A stretch of 21,164 nucleotides of DNA. It comes from CAZWSE01 sp964636575. GTDB lineage: Bacteria > Pseudomonadota > Alphaproteobacteria > Rhodobacterales > Rhodobacteraceae. The notes below the pieces were generated by a model. It was not told the origin of the DNA. It searched no databases and saw nothing but the letters and a program-made list of their open reading frames with translations. Shown here piece by piece: positions 1-7,594 of the stretch. The stretch covers positions 1-21,164 of the forward strand of contig CAZWSE010000060.1 of NCBI GenBank assembly GCA_964636575.1, in the 5' to 3' direction. The position numbers and the translations under genes are program-made. Position 1 is the first letter of the stretch. Each line of letters opens with the position of its first letter.

Positions 1-753
1 GCTTTGGCGTTTGTTTGGGTGGTTTGGATCGGTTCCAACAGCGCTGTAGTGGGTCAAATGCTCGACTGGCTGAATTTAGCCGTCGGCGCTGAGACCGCTT
101 ACGCCAAGAGTTTTGCCAATCTGCTAGCTTTACCCGCCGAGCCTTGGTCGAACCGCGAATGGTTCTTCAACCCGTTCGGGTGGCAATTGATCTTCTACAC
201 CGGCTTCGCGCTGATGTCGGGATGGATCCCTGCGCCGCCGATTAACAAGTGGCTGATCGCGCTGGCCATAGCCGTGCTGCTGTTCAACTTTGCCCTGTCT
301 CATATCGCCATCCGCGCGATTGAGCGCGACTGGATCACCCTGCCCGCCGAAGGCAACCCCGTCATCCGAACCCGCATCGCTATGAAGGTTTGGATTTCAA
401 AAACCGACTTCGGCATTCTGCGTTACACTCACTTTCTGGCGATTGGGTATCTGGCGTTTATCCTTGTTGGTCCAAAGGGCGTGCGGTTGCTGCCGTCAGA
501 TGGCACGGCGATGCTGACCCGACTGTGGCGGCGGGTTTTGGCCATCATCATGAAAGTCGGTCAGCAGTCTCTCGCCGTGTTTATCACGTCGATGTATCTT
601 GCGCGCCTGATGGGGCTGGCCTTGGACAATCTGGGCAAAACCTATGCGACACAGACTTTGGTGAATGTTGCGGGCTTTGCGGTATTGATCGCTGCTGCCT
701 ATGGCGCGGGCTGGTTCAAATCTCAACCTTGGAAGAAAAGGCGGAATGCGTGA
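1..753 (+). CDS. opgC: OpgC, glucan succinyltransferase (C-terminal part)
   Basis: The reading frame is already open at the first base, so this is the C-terminal ~250 residues of a longer protein whose start lies before the window. It resembles OpgC, the inner-membrane acyltransferase that adds succinyl groups to osmoregulated periplasmic glucans. About five hydrophobic segments are visible, including QLIFYTGFALMSGW, WLIALAIAVLLFNFAL, THFLAIGYLAFILVG and TLVNVAGFAVLIAAAYG. The segment GQQSLAVFITSMYLARLMG fits the conserved end region of OpgC proteins. It ends in a basic tail (KKRRNA). Its stop codon overlaps the next start by one base (TGATG), so the two genes are probably translationally coupled. 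The OpgC call rests on this tail plus the opgG and opgH neighbours; a generic acyltransferase-3 protein is the alternative. Confidence 0.85.
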   Translation, partial: ALAFVWVVWIGSNSAVVGQMLDWLNLAVGAETAYAKSFANLLALPAEPWSNREWFFNPFGWQLIFYTGFALMSGWIPAPPINKWLIALAIAVLLFNFALSHIAIRAIERDWITLPAEGNPVIRTRIAMKVWISKTDFGILRYTHFLAIGYLAFILVGPKGVRLLPSDGTAMLTRLWRRVLAIIMKVGQQSLAVFITSMYLARLMGLALDNLGKTYATQTLVNVAGFAVLIAAAYGAGWFKSQPWKKRRNA

Positions 754-2267
754 TGCTCCGGCGTGATGTTCTGAAGTCATTGGTGGCACTGGCCGCGATC
801 CCGTCAGCGGGCTTGGCAGCAGAGCCTGGCGTGACTTTGGGCGACGCGCAGCCTTTTGATTGGGACGCTTTGCAAAGCCGCGCGCGCGATTTGGCGGCAC
901 AGGACTACGCGCCGCGCCCCATGATCCCAGAAAGCTGGCGCAATCTGACTTATGACCAGTATCGCAAAATCTGGTTCGATGGGCGCAATGCTATTTTTGA
1001 AGGCTCTGACGCGCCTTTGCGGGTCGATCTGTTCCCCCCGGGCCTTTACTTCCCGCGCCCCGTCGGCGTGAACGTGGTCGAAGGCAATCAAGCCCGCCCA
1101 GTTCTATTTGATATGGGTGTCTTTGATACGACTGATAAATTCCCTGACGTCGAAATCGATGACACTTTGGGGTTTTCCGGCCTACGCCTGCGCGCTGAAA
1201 CAGTAAGCAAGGGTGTGTTTCAAGAATACAGCGTCTTTCAGGGGGCCAGCTATTTTCGAGCCATCGGAACGGGCCAGATATACGGGTTAAGTGCGCGCGG
1301 CTTAGCCTTGAAAACCGGTGATCCCGCTGGCGAAGAGTTCCCCGATTTTACTGATTTCTGGATAGAGCGCCCTGCCCCCGAAGCTGGTTTCGTCACCCTG
1401 TACGCGCTGATGGACAGCCCAAGCTGTGCAGGCGCCTACCGTTTTGACATTACCCACGGCGAGACCGTGCAGATGGCTGTTTCCTGCCATGTCTATGCCC
1501 GCACCGATATGACCCATGTCGGGATCGGGCCGCTGACCTCTATGTTCTTGTTTGACGACACAATGCGCCAACGGTTTGACGATTTCAGACCCGCCGTCCA
1601 TGACAGTGATGGTCTGTTGATCCGCAACGGCGCGGGCGAGGAAATTTGGCGGCCTTTGTCAAACCCCAAGACCCTGCAAATAAGTGCTTTTGCGGATATG
1701 AATCCGCGTGGCTTTGGGCTGATGCAACGGGCACGGCGCTTTGGCGATTTCAATGACCTTGAGGCGCTGTATCACCGCCGCCCCGGTCTTTGGGTGACCC
1801 CTAAAGGCGACTGGGGGCGTGGGTCCGTCACACTGGTTGAAATCCCAGCTGACCTCGAAATCTATGACAATATCGTCGCCTACTGGCGTCCTACGGGCAC
1901 CATTCAGGCAGGCGAAGACATCGCCCTTGAGTACGATCTTGCTTGGGGCACAGAACCAGAGTTGAACGGTCCCTTGCGTGTGTTGAATACCGCGATGGGG
2001 TCTCGGCCAGAAGGCGGGCGCATTGTCACGATTGATTTTGAAGATGGGCCTGATGTTCCGGATGATCTGAACCAGATTGTCAAATTGGTGCGTGCAAGCG
2101 CTGGCACCGTGACCGAAGGGATTGTGCAGCGGAACCCTGAAACCGGTGGGCCGCGGCTTGCTTTCACCTTTGATGCAGGCGATGCGCCACTTGTTGAGTT
2201 TCGCGCCCAGTTGCGCTTGAACGGGAATGCCTTGTCTGAAGTCTGGCTGTATCGGTGGACCGCATAG
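753..2267 (+). CDS. opgG: OpgG/OpgD-family periplasmic glucan biosynthesis protein
   Basis: A 504-residue member of the MdoG (OpgG/OpgD) family, periplasmic proteins needed to make or branch the beta-glucan backbone of osmoregulated periplasmic glucans. The frame is open far upstream, but the ATG at 753 is chosen because it gives a proper export signal, MLRRDVLKSLVALAAI, with cleavage near LAA-EP (residue ~23). The RRDVLK pattern is a twin-arginine signal, as in E. coli OpgD rather than OpgG. The mature part has family hallmarks: LTYDQYRKIWF, the FPPGLYFPRPV region, FQGASYFRAIG, YGLSARGLALKTG, ARTDMTHVGIGPLTSMF and YHRRPGLWVTPKGDWG. The length is normal for the family. It follows opgC by one-base overlap and precedes opgH by a couple of bases. 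Whether it acts as OpgG or OpgD cannot be decided from sequence; it is the only copy visible. Confidence 0.92.
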   Translation: MLRRDVLKSLVALAAIPSAGLAAEPGVTLGDAQPFDWDALQSRARDLAAQDYAPRPMIPESWRNLTYDQYRKIWFDGRNAIFEGSDAPLRVDLFPPGLYFPRPVGVNVVEGNQARPVLFDMGVFDTTDKFPDVEIDDTLGFSGLRLRAETVSKGVFQEYSVFQGASYFRAIGTGQIYGLSARGLALKTGDPAGEEFPDFTDFWIERPAPEAGFVTLYALMDSPSCAGAYRFDITHGETVQMAVSCHVYARTDMTHVGIGPLTSMFLFDDTMRQRFDDFRPAVHDSDGLLIRNGAGEEIWRPLSNPKTLQISAFADMNPRGFGLMQRARRFGDFNDLEALYHRRPGLWVTPKGDWGRGSVTLVEIPADLEIYDNIVAYWRPTGTIQAGEDIALEYDLAWGTEPELNGPLRVLNTAMGSRPEGGRIVTIDFEDGPDVPDDLNQIVKLVRASAGTVTEGIVQRNPETGGPRLAFTFDAGDAPLVEFRAQLRLNGNALSEVWLYRWTA

Positions 2268-2268
2268 A

Positions 2269-4152
2269 GTGACAGTGCTGCCAGATCATATCGCAAGCGA
2301 GATGCCGGCCTTGGCGCCGCTTGATATGCCTGAACAAGATTTCAGCGCGCCGCACCCGCGTGGCCGGATGGTGCCTGTGCGCCGCTCTGCCGGGGTCTGG
2401 CTGTGGCGCGGGGCTGTTTTCCTTCCCGCATTGGTCACCACGATTGTGCTGCTGTTTGGTATTCATGGCTGGCTGGCAAACGGCGGGATGAGCGGACTTG
2501 AATACACCTTGCTTGCTTTGATTGGCCTCACATTTGTTTGGGTATCTCTGTCTGTCAGCACGGTTTCGGTGGGCTTACTCGGCCTTTTGCGTAAGCGGGC
2601 ACCGGTTGAAGCGAGCTCGGCTCCACACGACATGTCCGTCGCGCTTTTGATGCCCATCTACAATGAAAATCCGTCTGATGTGTTTGGCAATGCGGCGGCT
2701 ATGCTGGACGATTTGGGACAGGTCGCCCCAAATGGGCGCTATAGTCTGTTTGTTCTGTCAGATACCCGAGATGACCGGATTGCCCTTCAAGAAGAACAGG
2801 CCTTTGATGCTTTGAAAGCCGGATCGCGCACCCCTGTTTTCTACCGTCGCCGCGCCCTGAACACAGACAAAAAAGTCGGCAATCTGGTGGATTGGATACG
2901 CCATTGGGGCGGTGCCTATGATGCCATGCTTGTTCTGGATGCGGACAGTCTGATGTCCGCTCCTGCGGTAGAGAGGCTTGCGACTGAACTGGCGGCCCAT
3001 CCGAGCACGGGGCTGATCCAGTCCTTTCCGTTGTTGATCGGGGCCGAGACCTTGTTCGCACGGTTGCAGCAGTTTTCAAATGTGGCCTATGGCTGGCTGC
3101 TTGCAGAAGGCCTTGGGCTTTGGGCACAGTCCGAGGGCAACTATTGGGGCCATAACGCCATCATCCGCACCCGTGCCTTTGCGGACAGTGCGGGTTTACC
3201 GCATCTGCGCGGGATCAAGGGGCAAGATCAGTTGATCATGTCGCATGACTTTGTGGAGGCAGGTCTTTTGCGTCGTGCCGGTTGGGAGGTCAGATTTGCC
3301 CCCCGTATGACCGGCAGCTTTGAGGAAACACCGTCCACCTTGATCGACTATGTCTTGCGAGACCGCAGGTGGTGTCAGGGCAATTTGCAACACTTGCGTC
3401 TGCTCGGCACGCGCGGATTTCACCCCGTATCCCGCTTTCATCTGTTTCATGGTGCGGTCAGTTATTTGCTGTCTCCGGCGTGGTTTGCCTTGCTTGCCAT
3501 TTGGGCCGTTCTGGGCACGAGCGCGGATAACAATCTGATCACCTATTTCTCGCCCACGAACCCGACGATGCCCAATTGGCCTGTGATCAACCAATCCAGC
3601 AGTCTGATGTTTCTGGCCATTATGTATGCCATGCTTTTGACCCCGAAGATCGCAGGCGCTGTGATTATCGCGGCCTCACGCAAAACCCATAAGCTGTTTG
3701 GCGGGCGCCCCGCCTTCCTAGCGGCCTTCGCTGTCGAATTGGTTGTCTCCATCGCTTATGCCCCTGTTATGATGATCCAACAGACCGTTGCCGTTGGTCG
3801 CTACTTTATCGGGATCAAAGACAAATGGGTCCCACAGCGCCGCGGGGTGTCGCATTATGCGTGGCATGTGTTGGTCAAGTTTCACTGTGTTGAAACAGTG
3901 CTGGGCGCGTTGCTGGTGTTTGGAATGGCAGCAGGCTTGGTGTCATTGTGGTTGTTGCCTATCGCGGCATCCTTGGTCTGTGCTGTCCCACTATCGGCAT
4001 TGTCTGCCTATGATTTGACGTCCCGCGTCAGTGGCGGGTTGCGGATGGACAGCCCGCATACCCTGAAAGAGCCCGCGATTGTGCGCCGCGCCAAAGACCA
4101 GCGCGCAAAGATGCGATCTGTTCTGCAAGGCTGGCAAATGCCTGCTGAATAG
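2269..4152 (+). CDS. opgH: OpgH, glucans biosynthesis glucosyltransferase
   Basis: Inner-membrane family-2 glycosyltransferase that polymerises the glucose backbone of osmoregulated periplasmic glucans, using UDP-glucose by family knowledge. The GTG at 2269, one base after the opgG stop, gives 627 residues; an ATG at 2227 inside opgG and an ATG at 2302 are alternatives. Two membrane segments (about 45-64 and 78-100) precede the catalytic domain. That domain has SVALLMPIYNENP at ~123-135, the metal/sugar-binding LDADS at 223-227, KGQDQLIMSHDFVEAGLL at ~317-334, and the processive-enzyme motif RDRRWCQGN at 364-372. At least four more membrane segments follow. It is shorter than E. coli OpgH (847 aa), with a short N-terminal tail. 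It completes the opgC-opgG-opgH operon, and a likely terminator follows at 4203-4223. Confidence 0.95.
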   Translation: MTVLPDHIASEMPALAPLDMPEQDFSAPHPRGRMVPVRRSAGVWLWRGAVFLPALVTTIVLLFGIHGWLANGGMSGLEYTLLALIGLTFVWVSLSVSTVSVGLLGLLRKRAPVEASSAPHDMSVALLMPIYNENPSDVFGNAAAMLDDLGQVAPNGRYSLFVLSDTRDDRIALQEEQAFDALKAGSRTPVFYRRRALNTDKKVGNLVDWIRHWGGAYDAMLVLDADSLMSAPAVERLATELAAHPSTGLIQSFPLLIGAETLFARLQQFSNVAYGWLLAEGLGLWAQSEGNYWGHNAIIRTRAFADSAGLPHLRGIKGQDQLIMSHDFVEAGLLRRAGWEVRFAPRMTGSFEETPSTLIDYVLRDRRWCQGNLQHLRLLGTRGFHPVSRFHLFHGAVSYLLSPAWFALLAIWAVLGTSADNNLITYFSPTNPTMPNWPVINQSSSLMFLAIMYAMLLTPKIAGAVIIAASRKTHKLFGGRPAFLAAFAVELVVSIAYAPVMMIQQTVAVGRYFIGIKDKWVPQRRGVSHYAWHVLVKFHCVETVLGALLVFGMAAGLVSLWLLPIAASLVCAVPLSALSAYDLTSRVSGGLRMDSPHTLKEPAIVRRAKDQRAKMRSVLQGWQMPAE

Positions 4153-4200
4153 GGCGTCTGTGATGTGAGTATTTGAAAAAGGGTAAAGGCAGGGTTTGTG

Positions 4201-5049
4201 TTAGCTGCCTGAGGGCAGTTTTTCCAACCAATCGAGCGCCATCGCTGCCCATCCGCGCGGGACCGCATGCCCGCCCGGGAACAATGCCAGTTCCAAGGCT
4301 GTTCCTTCATCGCAACGATCCCATGCCCGTCTCCAGAACGTGCCTTTGGTTTGGAACCTGTCCCCGCGCAATTGTTTGCATCCGTTTGCGTCGCGCCAGA
4401 TTTCCATGGTTGTGAATATGTCGCCCTGCATCAAGGCCTCCGGGTCATCCATGTCTTGTCCGCGCAAAACGCGCCCTTCAAGCGGGACGGTTGTATCGGT
4501 CCAACCATGCGTGTGAAGCACCCGCACCGGCCCCGCGCAAGTCGTTGGGTGCGGTCGCCAAAATCCGCCAGCCACTGGCAGATAGGCTGTGAATGTGTCG
4601 GGCGCTGCGCAAGCCAAGTAGCTTGTCATCGACCCGCCAATCGAAAAGCCGCCCATCACCATAGAATCTGCATCAAGCCCGAACCGGTCTACCGCATCAT
4701 CGCGCACCGCTGTCAGAAAGCTGACCTCGTCCCGCTGCTGGGGTCTGAGCGGATGGAAAGACCATGACCGTCCGTTGCGTCCTTGTCTTTTGGTTCCGTC
4801 TGGCGCGATGACTGCGTAGCCTGCGTCTTTGAACGCATTCACCATCCCGCGCATCTTCAGCATTCCGGCCCCACTGGACCCGAACCCGTGAATAAACATC
4901 AAGGCCGGTGCGCCGTCCGGGTTTTCAGGGAGTTCAATGTGATAAGTGCCGCCATCGATGTCGCACGCCGCATCACTGCCAGCACAGCCAGCATGAACAG
5001 CGGGCGCGCTTAACAAGAGCGCCGCAAAAGTGGCTTTCAGCTTATCCAT
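4201..5049 (-). CDS. Secreted PHB-depolymerase-like esterase (LpqC/Esterase_PHB type)
   Basis: A 282-residue exported alpha/beta-hydrolase of the poly(3-hydroxybutyrate)-depolymerase/feruloyl-esterase-like family. The chosen ATG gives a signal peptide MDKLKATFAALLLSAPAVHA, cut before GCAG. The oxyanion-hole region is IHGFGSSG (53-60). The nucleophile elbow is GGFSIGGS with Ser136, the likely acid is Asp185 in HGWTDTTVP, and the likely base is His261 in FPGGHAVP, so a complete triad is visible. Cysteines at 22, 29, 147, 171, 224 and 246 suggest disulfides, fitting an extracytoplasmic location. No separate substrate-binding domain is present, so natural PHB is only one possible substrate; small esters or hydroxycinnamate esters are equally likely. 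Its start overlaps the rhodanese stop by 8 bases, making it the last gene of a three-gene operon. Confidence 0.85.
   Translation of the reverse strand: MDKLKATFAALLLSAPAVHAGCAGSDAACDIDGGTYHIELPENPDGAPALMFIHGFGSSGAGMLKMRGMVNAFKDAGYAVIAPDGTKRQGRNGRSWSFHPLRPQQRDEVSFLTAVRDDAVDRFGLDADSMVMGGFSIGGSMTSYLACAAPDTFTAYLPVAGGFWRPHPTTCAGPVRVLHTHGWTDTTVPLEGRVLRGQDMDDPEALMQGDIFTTMEIWRDANGCKQLRGDRFQTKGTFWRRAWDRCDEGTALELALFPGGHAVPRGWAAMALDWLEKLPSGS
4203..4223 (+). terminator. Intrinsic terminator for the opg operon
   Basis: Stem CTGCC (4205-4209), loop TGAG, stem GGCAG (4214-4218), followed by five T residues (4219-4223). It sits about 50 bases after the opgH stop. It lies inside the last codons of the convergent esterase gene, so its sequence is also constrained as protein coding (LPSGS-stop). 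The stem is short, so efficiency is uncertain. Confidence 0.5.
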
Positions 5050-5545
5050 CGAGGTTTGGATCATAGTTGCGCAAAGGCAGCCCGAGCGGCACCCATCCTT
5101 TGCCAGCCCGACTGCCCAACATTCCGGTGGACACATCCGAGACATTTGTGAAGCCAGCCGATTTCATCCGCGCAGCCGTGTGCTTGGACCGTACCCCGCG
5201 CGCGCAAATGACGGCGACAGCTGCGGATCGGTCACCGTTCAGAATTGCAGTCAAAGCCCTGTCAAAGTCCTTGCGGCGCATATCAATGCCGATGGCCCCC
5301 TGTGCGAGGCCCGTTGATTTCCATTCGTCCGGTCGTCGGATGTCGATCAGGATGATCTCACCCGATTGCACCAGATCGCGCGCTTCATGCGGCGTCAGGA
5401 TTTCCCCGCTTGTCGCAGGGCTTGTGCTGTTGAACCAAAGCCCACCTGCCCCGGCCAGAACCACGATTGCACCCAACACAAAGCCCCGCCGCGACGATGC
5501 GGGCGGGGCACTGCGTTGATCCGAGGGAAGGATCGGTTCTGTCAT
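5042..5545 (-). CDS. Exported or membrane-anchored rhodanese-like protein
   Basis: A 167-residue protein with one rhodanese domain (about 48-157). The active-site loop is CARGVRS with Cys114, a perfect CxxGxRS signature, so it should be able to carry a persulfide. Residues 18-37, SSRRGFVLGAIVVLAGAGGL, form a twin-arginine-like signal followed by a hydrophobic stretch. No clear AxA cleavage site follows, so it may be Tat-exported and remain anchored in the inner membrane facing the periplasm. The domain also has ILIDIRRPDEW near 65-75, typical of the family. Its ATG overlaps the YHS-protein stop by one base and its stop overlaps the esterase start by 8 bases. Substrate and physiological partner are not evident from sequence. 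Confidence 0.88.
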   Translation of the reverse strand: MTEPILPSDQRSAPPASSRRGFVLGAIVVLAGAGGLWFNSTSPATSGEILTPHEARDLVQSGEIILIDIRRPDEWKSTGLAQGAIGIDMRRKDFDRALTAILNGDRSAAVAVICARGVRSKHTAARMKSAGFTNVSDVSTGMLGSRAGKGWVPLGLPLRNYDPNLDG

Positions 5546-6069
5546 CAGTTCACAGGTGCTGCGGACATAAAGTTCGGGATCTTGTTCTTGGTTGCAGGTT
5601 TGGCATCAAGGCGCACCCAGTTGTTTTCGGACTTCTTGATGTTGCCTGGAATATCTTCTTCCCAGAAGCTGACCACGTTCTTGGTGATGTTCAGGTAAAG
5701 CTTGCCGTCAAGGATCCGCCACAGGTTCGGATTGCCAGGCACTTTGCCGCCTTGGGCAACGCCGTAAGCGCAATGGCCGTCATATTGCGGCGCGTATTTC
5801 GCCGGATCGGTCAGGAATGTGTCGCGGTTGGCCTCGGTCGAGAATGCAAACTTTGCGCCATTGTAGTCCGCTGTGATGTTGGCCTTGCCCGGAACCGCGT
5901 CTGGTTGAGACTGCCCGACCGGGTTTTGCGCAAGGCTGTGGTAGGCGACCACATCATAGCCGGAGACCGCAAAGCCTGTTTTATCGACGAATTGTTCGCC
6001 TGCAATGGCCGCAACTGCTGATGTAAGGGTCAGCGCGGAGGCTGCGAGGAAAGTGGAAAACCGGTTCAT
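5545..6069 (-). CDS. Secreted YHS-domain protein
   Basis: A 174-residue periplasmic or secreted protein with signal peptide MNRFSTFLAASALTLTSAVA, probably cut at AIA-GEQ. The mature protein is a single YHS-like domain: FAVSGYDVVAYHS (33-45), ADYNGAKFAFSTEANRDTF (67-85), DPAKYAPQYDGHCAYGVAQG (88-107), then IVDGK-like ILDGKLYLN and WEEDIPGNI. Cys100 is the only cysteine. YHS domains occur in proteins linked to copper or other metals, but this stand-alone secreted form has no assigned function. A clear ribosome site (AAAGGA, about 8 bases before the ATG) marks it as first gene of the YHS-rhodanese-esterase operon. The 160 bases upstream must hold the promoter, but no strong -35/-10 pair stands out. 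Confidence 0.9.
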   Translation of the reverse strand: MNRFSTFLAASALTLTSAVAAIAGEQFVDKTGFAVSGYDVVAYHSLAQNPVGQSQPDAVPGKANITADYNGAKFAFSTEANRDTFLTDPAKYAPQYDGHCAYGVAQGGKVPGNPNLWRILDGKLYLNITKNVVSFWEEDIPGNIKKSENNWVRLDAKPATKNKIPNFMSAAPVN

Positions 6070-6211
6070 GTGACAAGTCCTTTCGATGGGTTAGGGCGCT
6101 CTGTATTGGCTGCCGTTGAGACAACACTAATCGCAGTGACCCTGATCTTGGTAGCCCCCTCGCGCGTTGGTGATCAATCTGTGAAGACTTCGCGAGGATT
6201 TCGGCCAATAA

Positions 6212-6225
6212 GGACCAATTGGTCC
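6212..6225. repeat. 14-bp perfect palindrome (GGACCAATTGGTCC)
   Basis: A perfect palindrome between the stop of the SseB-family gene (6230) and the start of the YHS operon (6069), both on the minus strand. It could be a dimeric repressor operator about 145 bases upstream of the YHS start. It could also be a weak terminator hairpin for the SseB gene (5-bp stem, AATT loop, then TTATT on the minus strand). The sequence does not decide between these. Confidence 0.45.
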
Positions 6226-6229
6226 CGAA

Positions 6230-7018
6230 TTATTTCAATTTCGGCGGCTTTTCAGGGTCCATCCCCGGTGTTGTCATGGTCAATTGTTGCAATTCTTGCG
6301 CTTGCGGCAGCTCAAACCGCAGCCCTGCGCGGGCCAGTAGTGCCGTTGTTGCATCGCTTGTTTCAAAAAACCCGACATCCATCGCGCCTGCTTCGACCCC
6401 TGAAAAGGTCAGCGCCTCTGAGGCGGCCTTGGCCAGAGCCGGCTTTGCTTGATCAAGTGCATCGACGAACCCCAACATGTGTCCGCGCGTTCCGTTTTCA
6501 TAAACCACACCCACCAAGTAAGCCGATTGGGCCAGCCCTGCGGTGGTAGAGAGCTTTTCATCCAATGCCGTCAGCAGCGTTTCAGGCAGCCCTTTGGGGC
6601 TCGTGAATTCAGATATCCGTTCTTCGACTTCTTCGGGGCCATGCCCAAGCGTGTTCGACAACCATGCGACCGCTTCGGGTGGCAAGAGCATTGCAGAAGG
6701 CGCGATTTCGAGGTTCAGCCCAAGCCCGATGCCTTGTTCTGCAAGCATCCCTGCAATGATGCGACCGGACAGGGCCGCGTAGGGCGCCGTTTCACCCACA
6801 AATTCGGACAATCGGTCTTCTGTATCGAAGGCCAATACAAATGTGGCCTCAGGCAAGGTGATGACTTGTGGCGCGATATCGTCGCCTTGTGGCTCTTCCA
6901 GCAGCAGCAAAAACAGCTCTGCATCTGCGACACGCTCATAGAACCGCAGGCGGGCAGTATCATCTTCTGGATGCGCTTCCATTGCCGCATGGGCTTTGTC
7001 GATTGGGGTCTGGGTCAT
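6230..7018 (-). CDS. SseB-family protein
   Basis: A 262-residue cytoplasmic protein with the two-part layout of the SseB family: an N-terminal SseB domain (about 5-120; PIDKAHAAMEAHPEDDTARL, VLAFDTEDRLSEFVG, GLGLNLEIAP) and a C-terminal SseB_C-like region with YLVGVVYENGTRGHMLGFVD. The ATG at 7018 is preferred over an in-frame start at 7060 because a GAGG ribosome site lies about 9 bases upstream and the family normally starts close to the helix DKAHAAME. No signal peptide or membrane segment is seen. The molecular function of the family is not established; some members were named for enhanced serine sensitivity. It is divergent from the thioesterase at 7124 and is not obviously part of the YHS operon downstream. 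Confidence 0.85.
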   Translation of the reverse strand: MTQTPIDKAHAAMEAHPEDDTARLRFYERVADAELFLLLLEEPQGDDIAPQVITLPEATFVLAFDTEDRLSEFVGETAPYAALSGRIIAGMLAEQGIGLGLNLEIAPSAMLLPPEAVAWLSNTLGHGPEEVEERISEFTSPKGLPETLLTALDEKLSTTAGLAQSAYLVGVVYENGTRGHMLGFVDALDQAKPALAKAASEALTFSGVEAGAMDVGFFETSDATTALLARAGLRFELPQAQELQQLTMTTPGMDPEKPPKLK

Positions 7019-7068
7019 GGTGGTGCGCCTCTTTGTCCCGCGCTTGGGTACTGCGCGCACCTGAGAGA

Positions 7069-7092
7069 GGCAAGGGCTGCATCAACCTTGCC
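7069..7092 (+). repeat. Inverted repeat in the leader of the thioesterase gene
   Basis: Two perfect 7-base arms, GGCAAGG (7069-7075) and CCTTGCC (7086-7092), separated by 10 bases, end about 31 bases before the thioesterase ATG. If it is transcribed it would form a hairpin in the 5' leader; as DNA it could be an operator in the divergent SseB/thioesterase promoter region. There is no T-run, so it is not a terminator. Confidence 0.4.
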
Positions 7093-7123
7093 ATCCGCGC
7101 CCGAAGGTCGCAAAAGAAGCCCT

Positions 7124-7594
7124 ATGAAAAACTTTTTCGAAGAAGTCCAAACCGTACGGTTCCAGCATTGCGACCCAGCAGGGATCGTTTTCTATCCAAG
7201 ATACTATGAAATGTTGAATCTCACTGTTGAGCGTTTCTTTGAGCATCAATTGGGCTATTCGTTCAATCGCCTGCACACCGAATTGCATGTGACGGTTCCC
7301 ACGGTTCGCATTGAGACCGATTTTTTGGAAGCAAGCTACTTGGAAGACAAGTTGCAGTTCCAGATGACGCTAGACCGGATCGGCAGATCAAGTCTGGGCT
7401 TCCAGATCGAGGCGAAATGCCGTGATGAAACCCGTCTGCGGGCCATTATCACCTTGGTTTGTATCGATTTTTCCAAGAAAAAGGCTGTGGCTTGGCCCGA
7501 AGTTGTCCGTCAAATGATTGATGACATTATCGCCGCTGGCCCGCCGGATGCACCGCTGACACGCCCTGATGCGCGGATTGTGGACGACTATTAA
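7124..7594 (+). CDS. Acyl-CoA thioesterase, hot-dog fold (4HBT/YbgC type)
   Basis: A 156-residue cytoplasmic hot-dog fold thioesterase. Residues 13-30, FQHCDPAGIVFYPRYYEM, are the 4-hydroxybenzoyl-CoA thioesterase active-site signature. The catalytic aspartate falls at Asp17, the same number as in the Pseudomonas enzyme. The ATG at 7124 is chosen because the signature then sits at the usual distance from the N-terminus; the frame is open farther upstream but runs through the SseB gene. The weak ribosome site is AAGAAG. It could act on an aromatic or short-chain acyl-CoA; no neighbouring aromatic pathway genes fix the substrate. It is monocistronic as far as seen: 216 bases separate it from the capsule genes. 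Confidence 0.88.
   Translation: MKNFFEEVQTVRFQHCDPAGIVFYPRYYEMLNLTVERFFEHQLGYSFNRLHTELHVTVPTVRIETDFLEASYLEDKLQFQMTLDRIGRSSLGFQIEAKCRDETRLRAIITLVCIDFSKKKAVAWPEVVRQMIDDIIAAGPPDAPLTRPDARIVDDY

Noticed and set aside
390..752. Upstream extension of the opgG frame
   Set aside because: It overlaps opgC in another frame and would bury the twin-arginine signal peptide; the ATG at 753 explains the protein fully.
5467..6021. 184-codon plus-strand open frame opposite the YHS gene
   Set aside because: The minus-strand YHS protein has a signal peptide, ribosome site and domain motifs; the plus frame has none.
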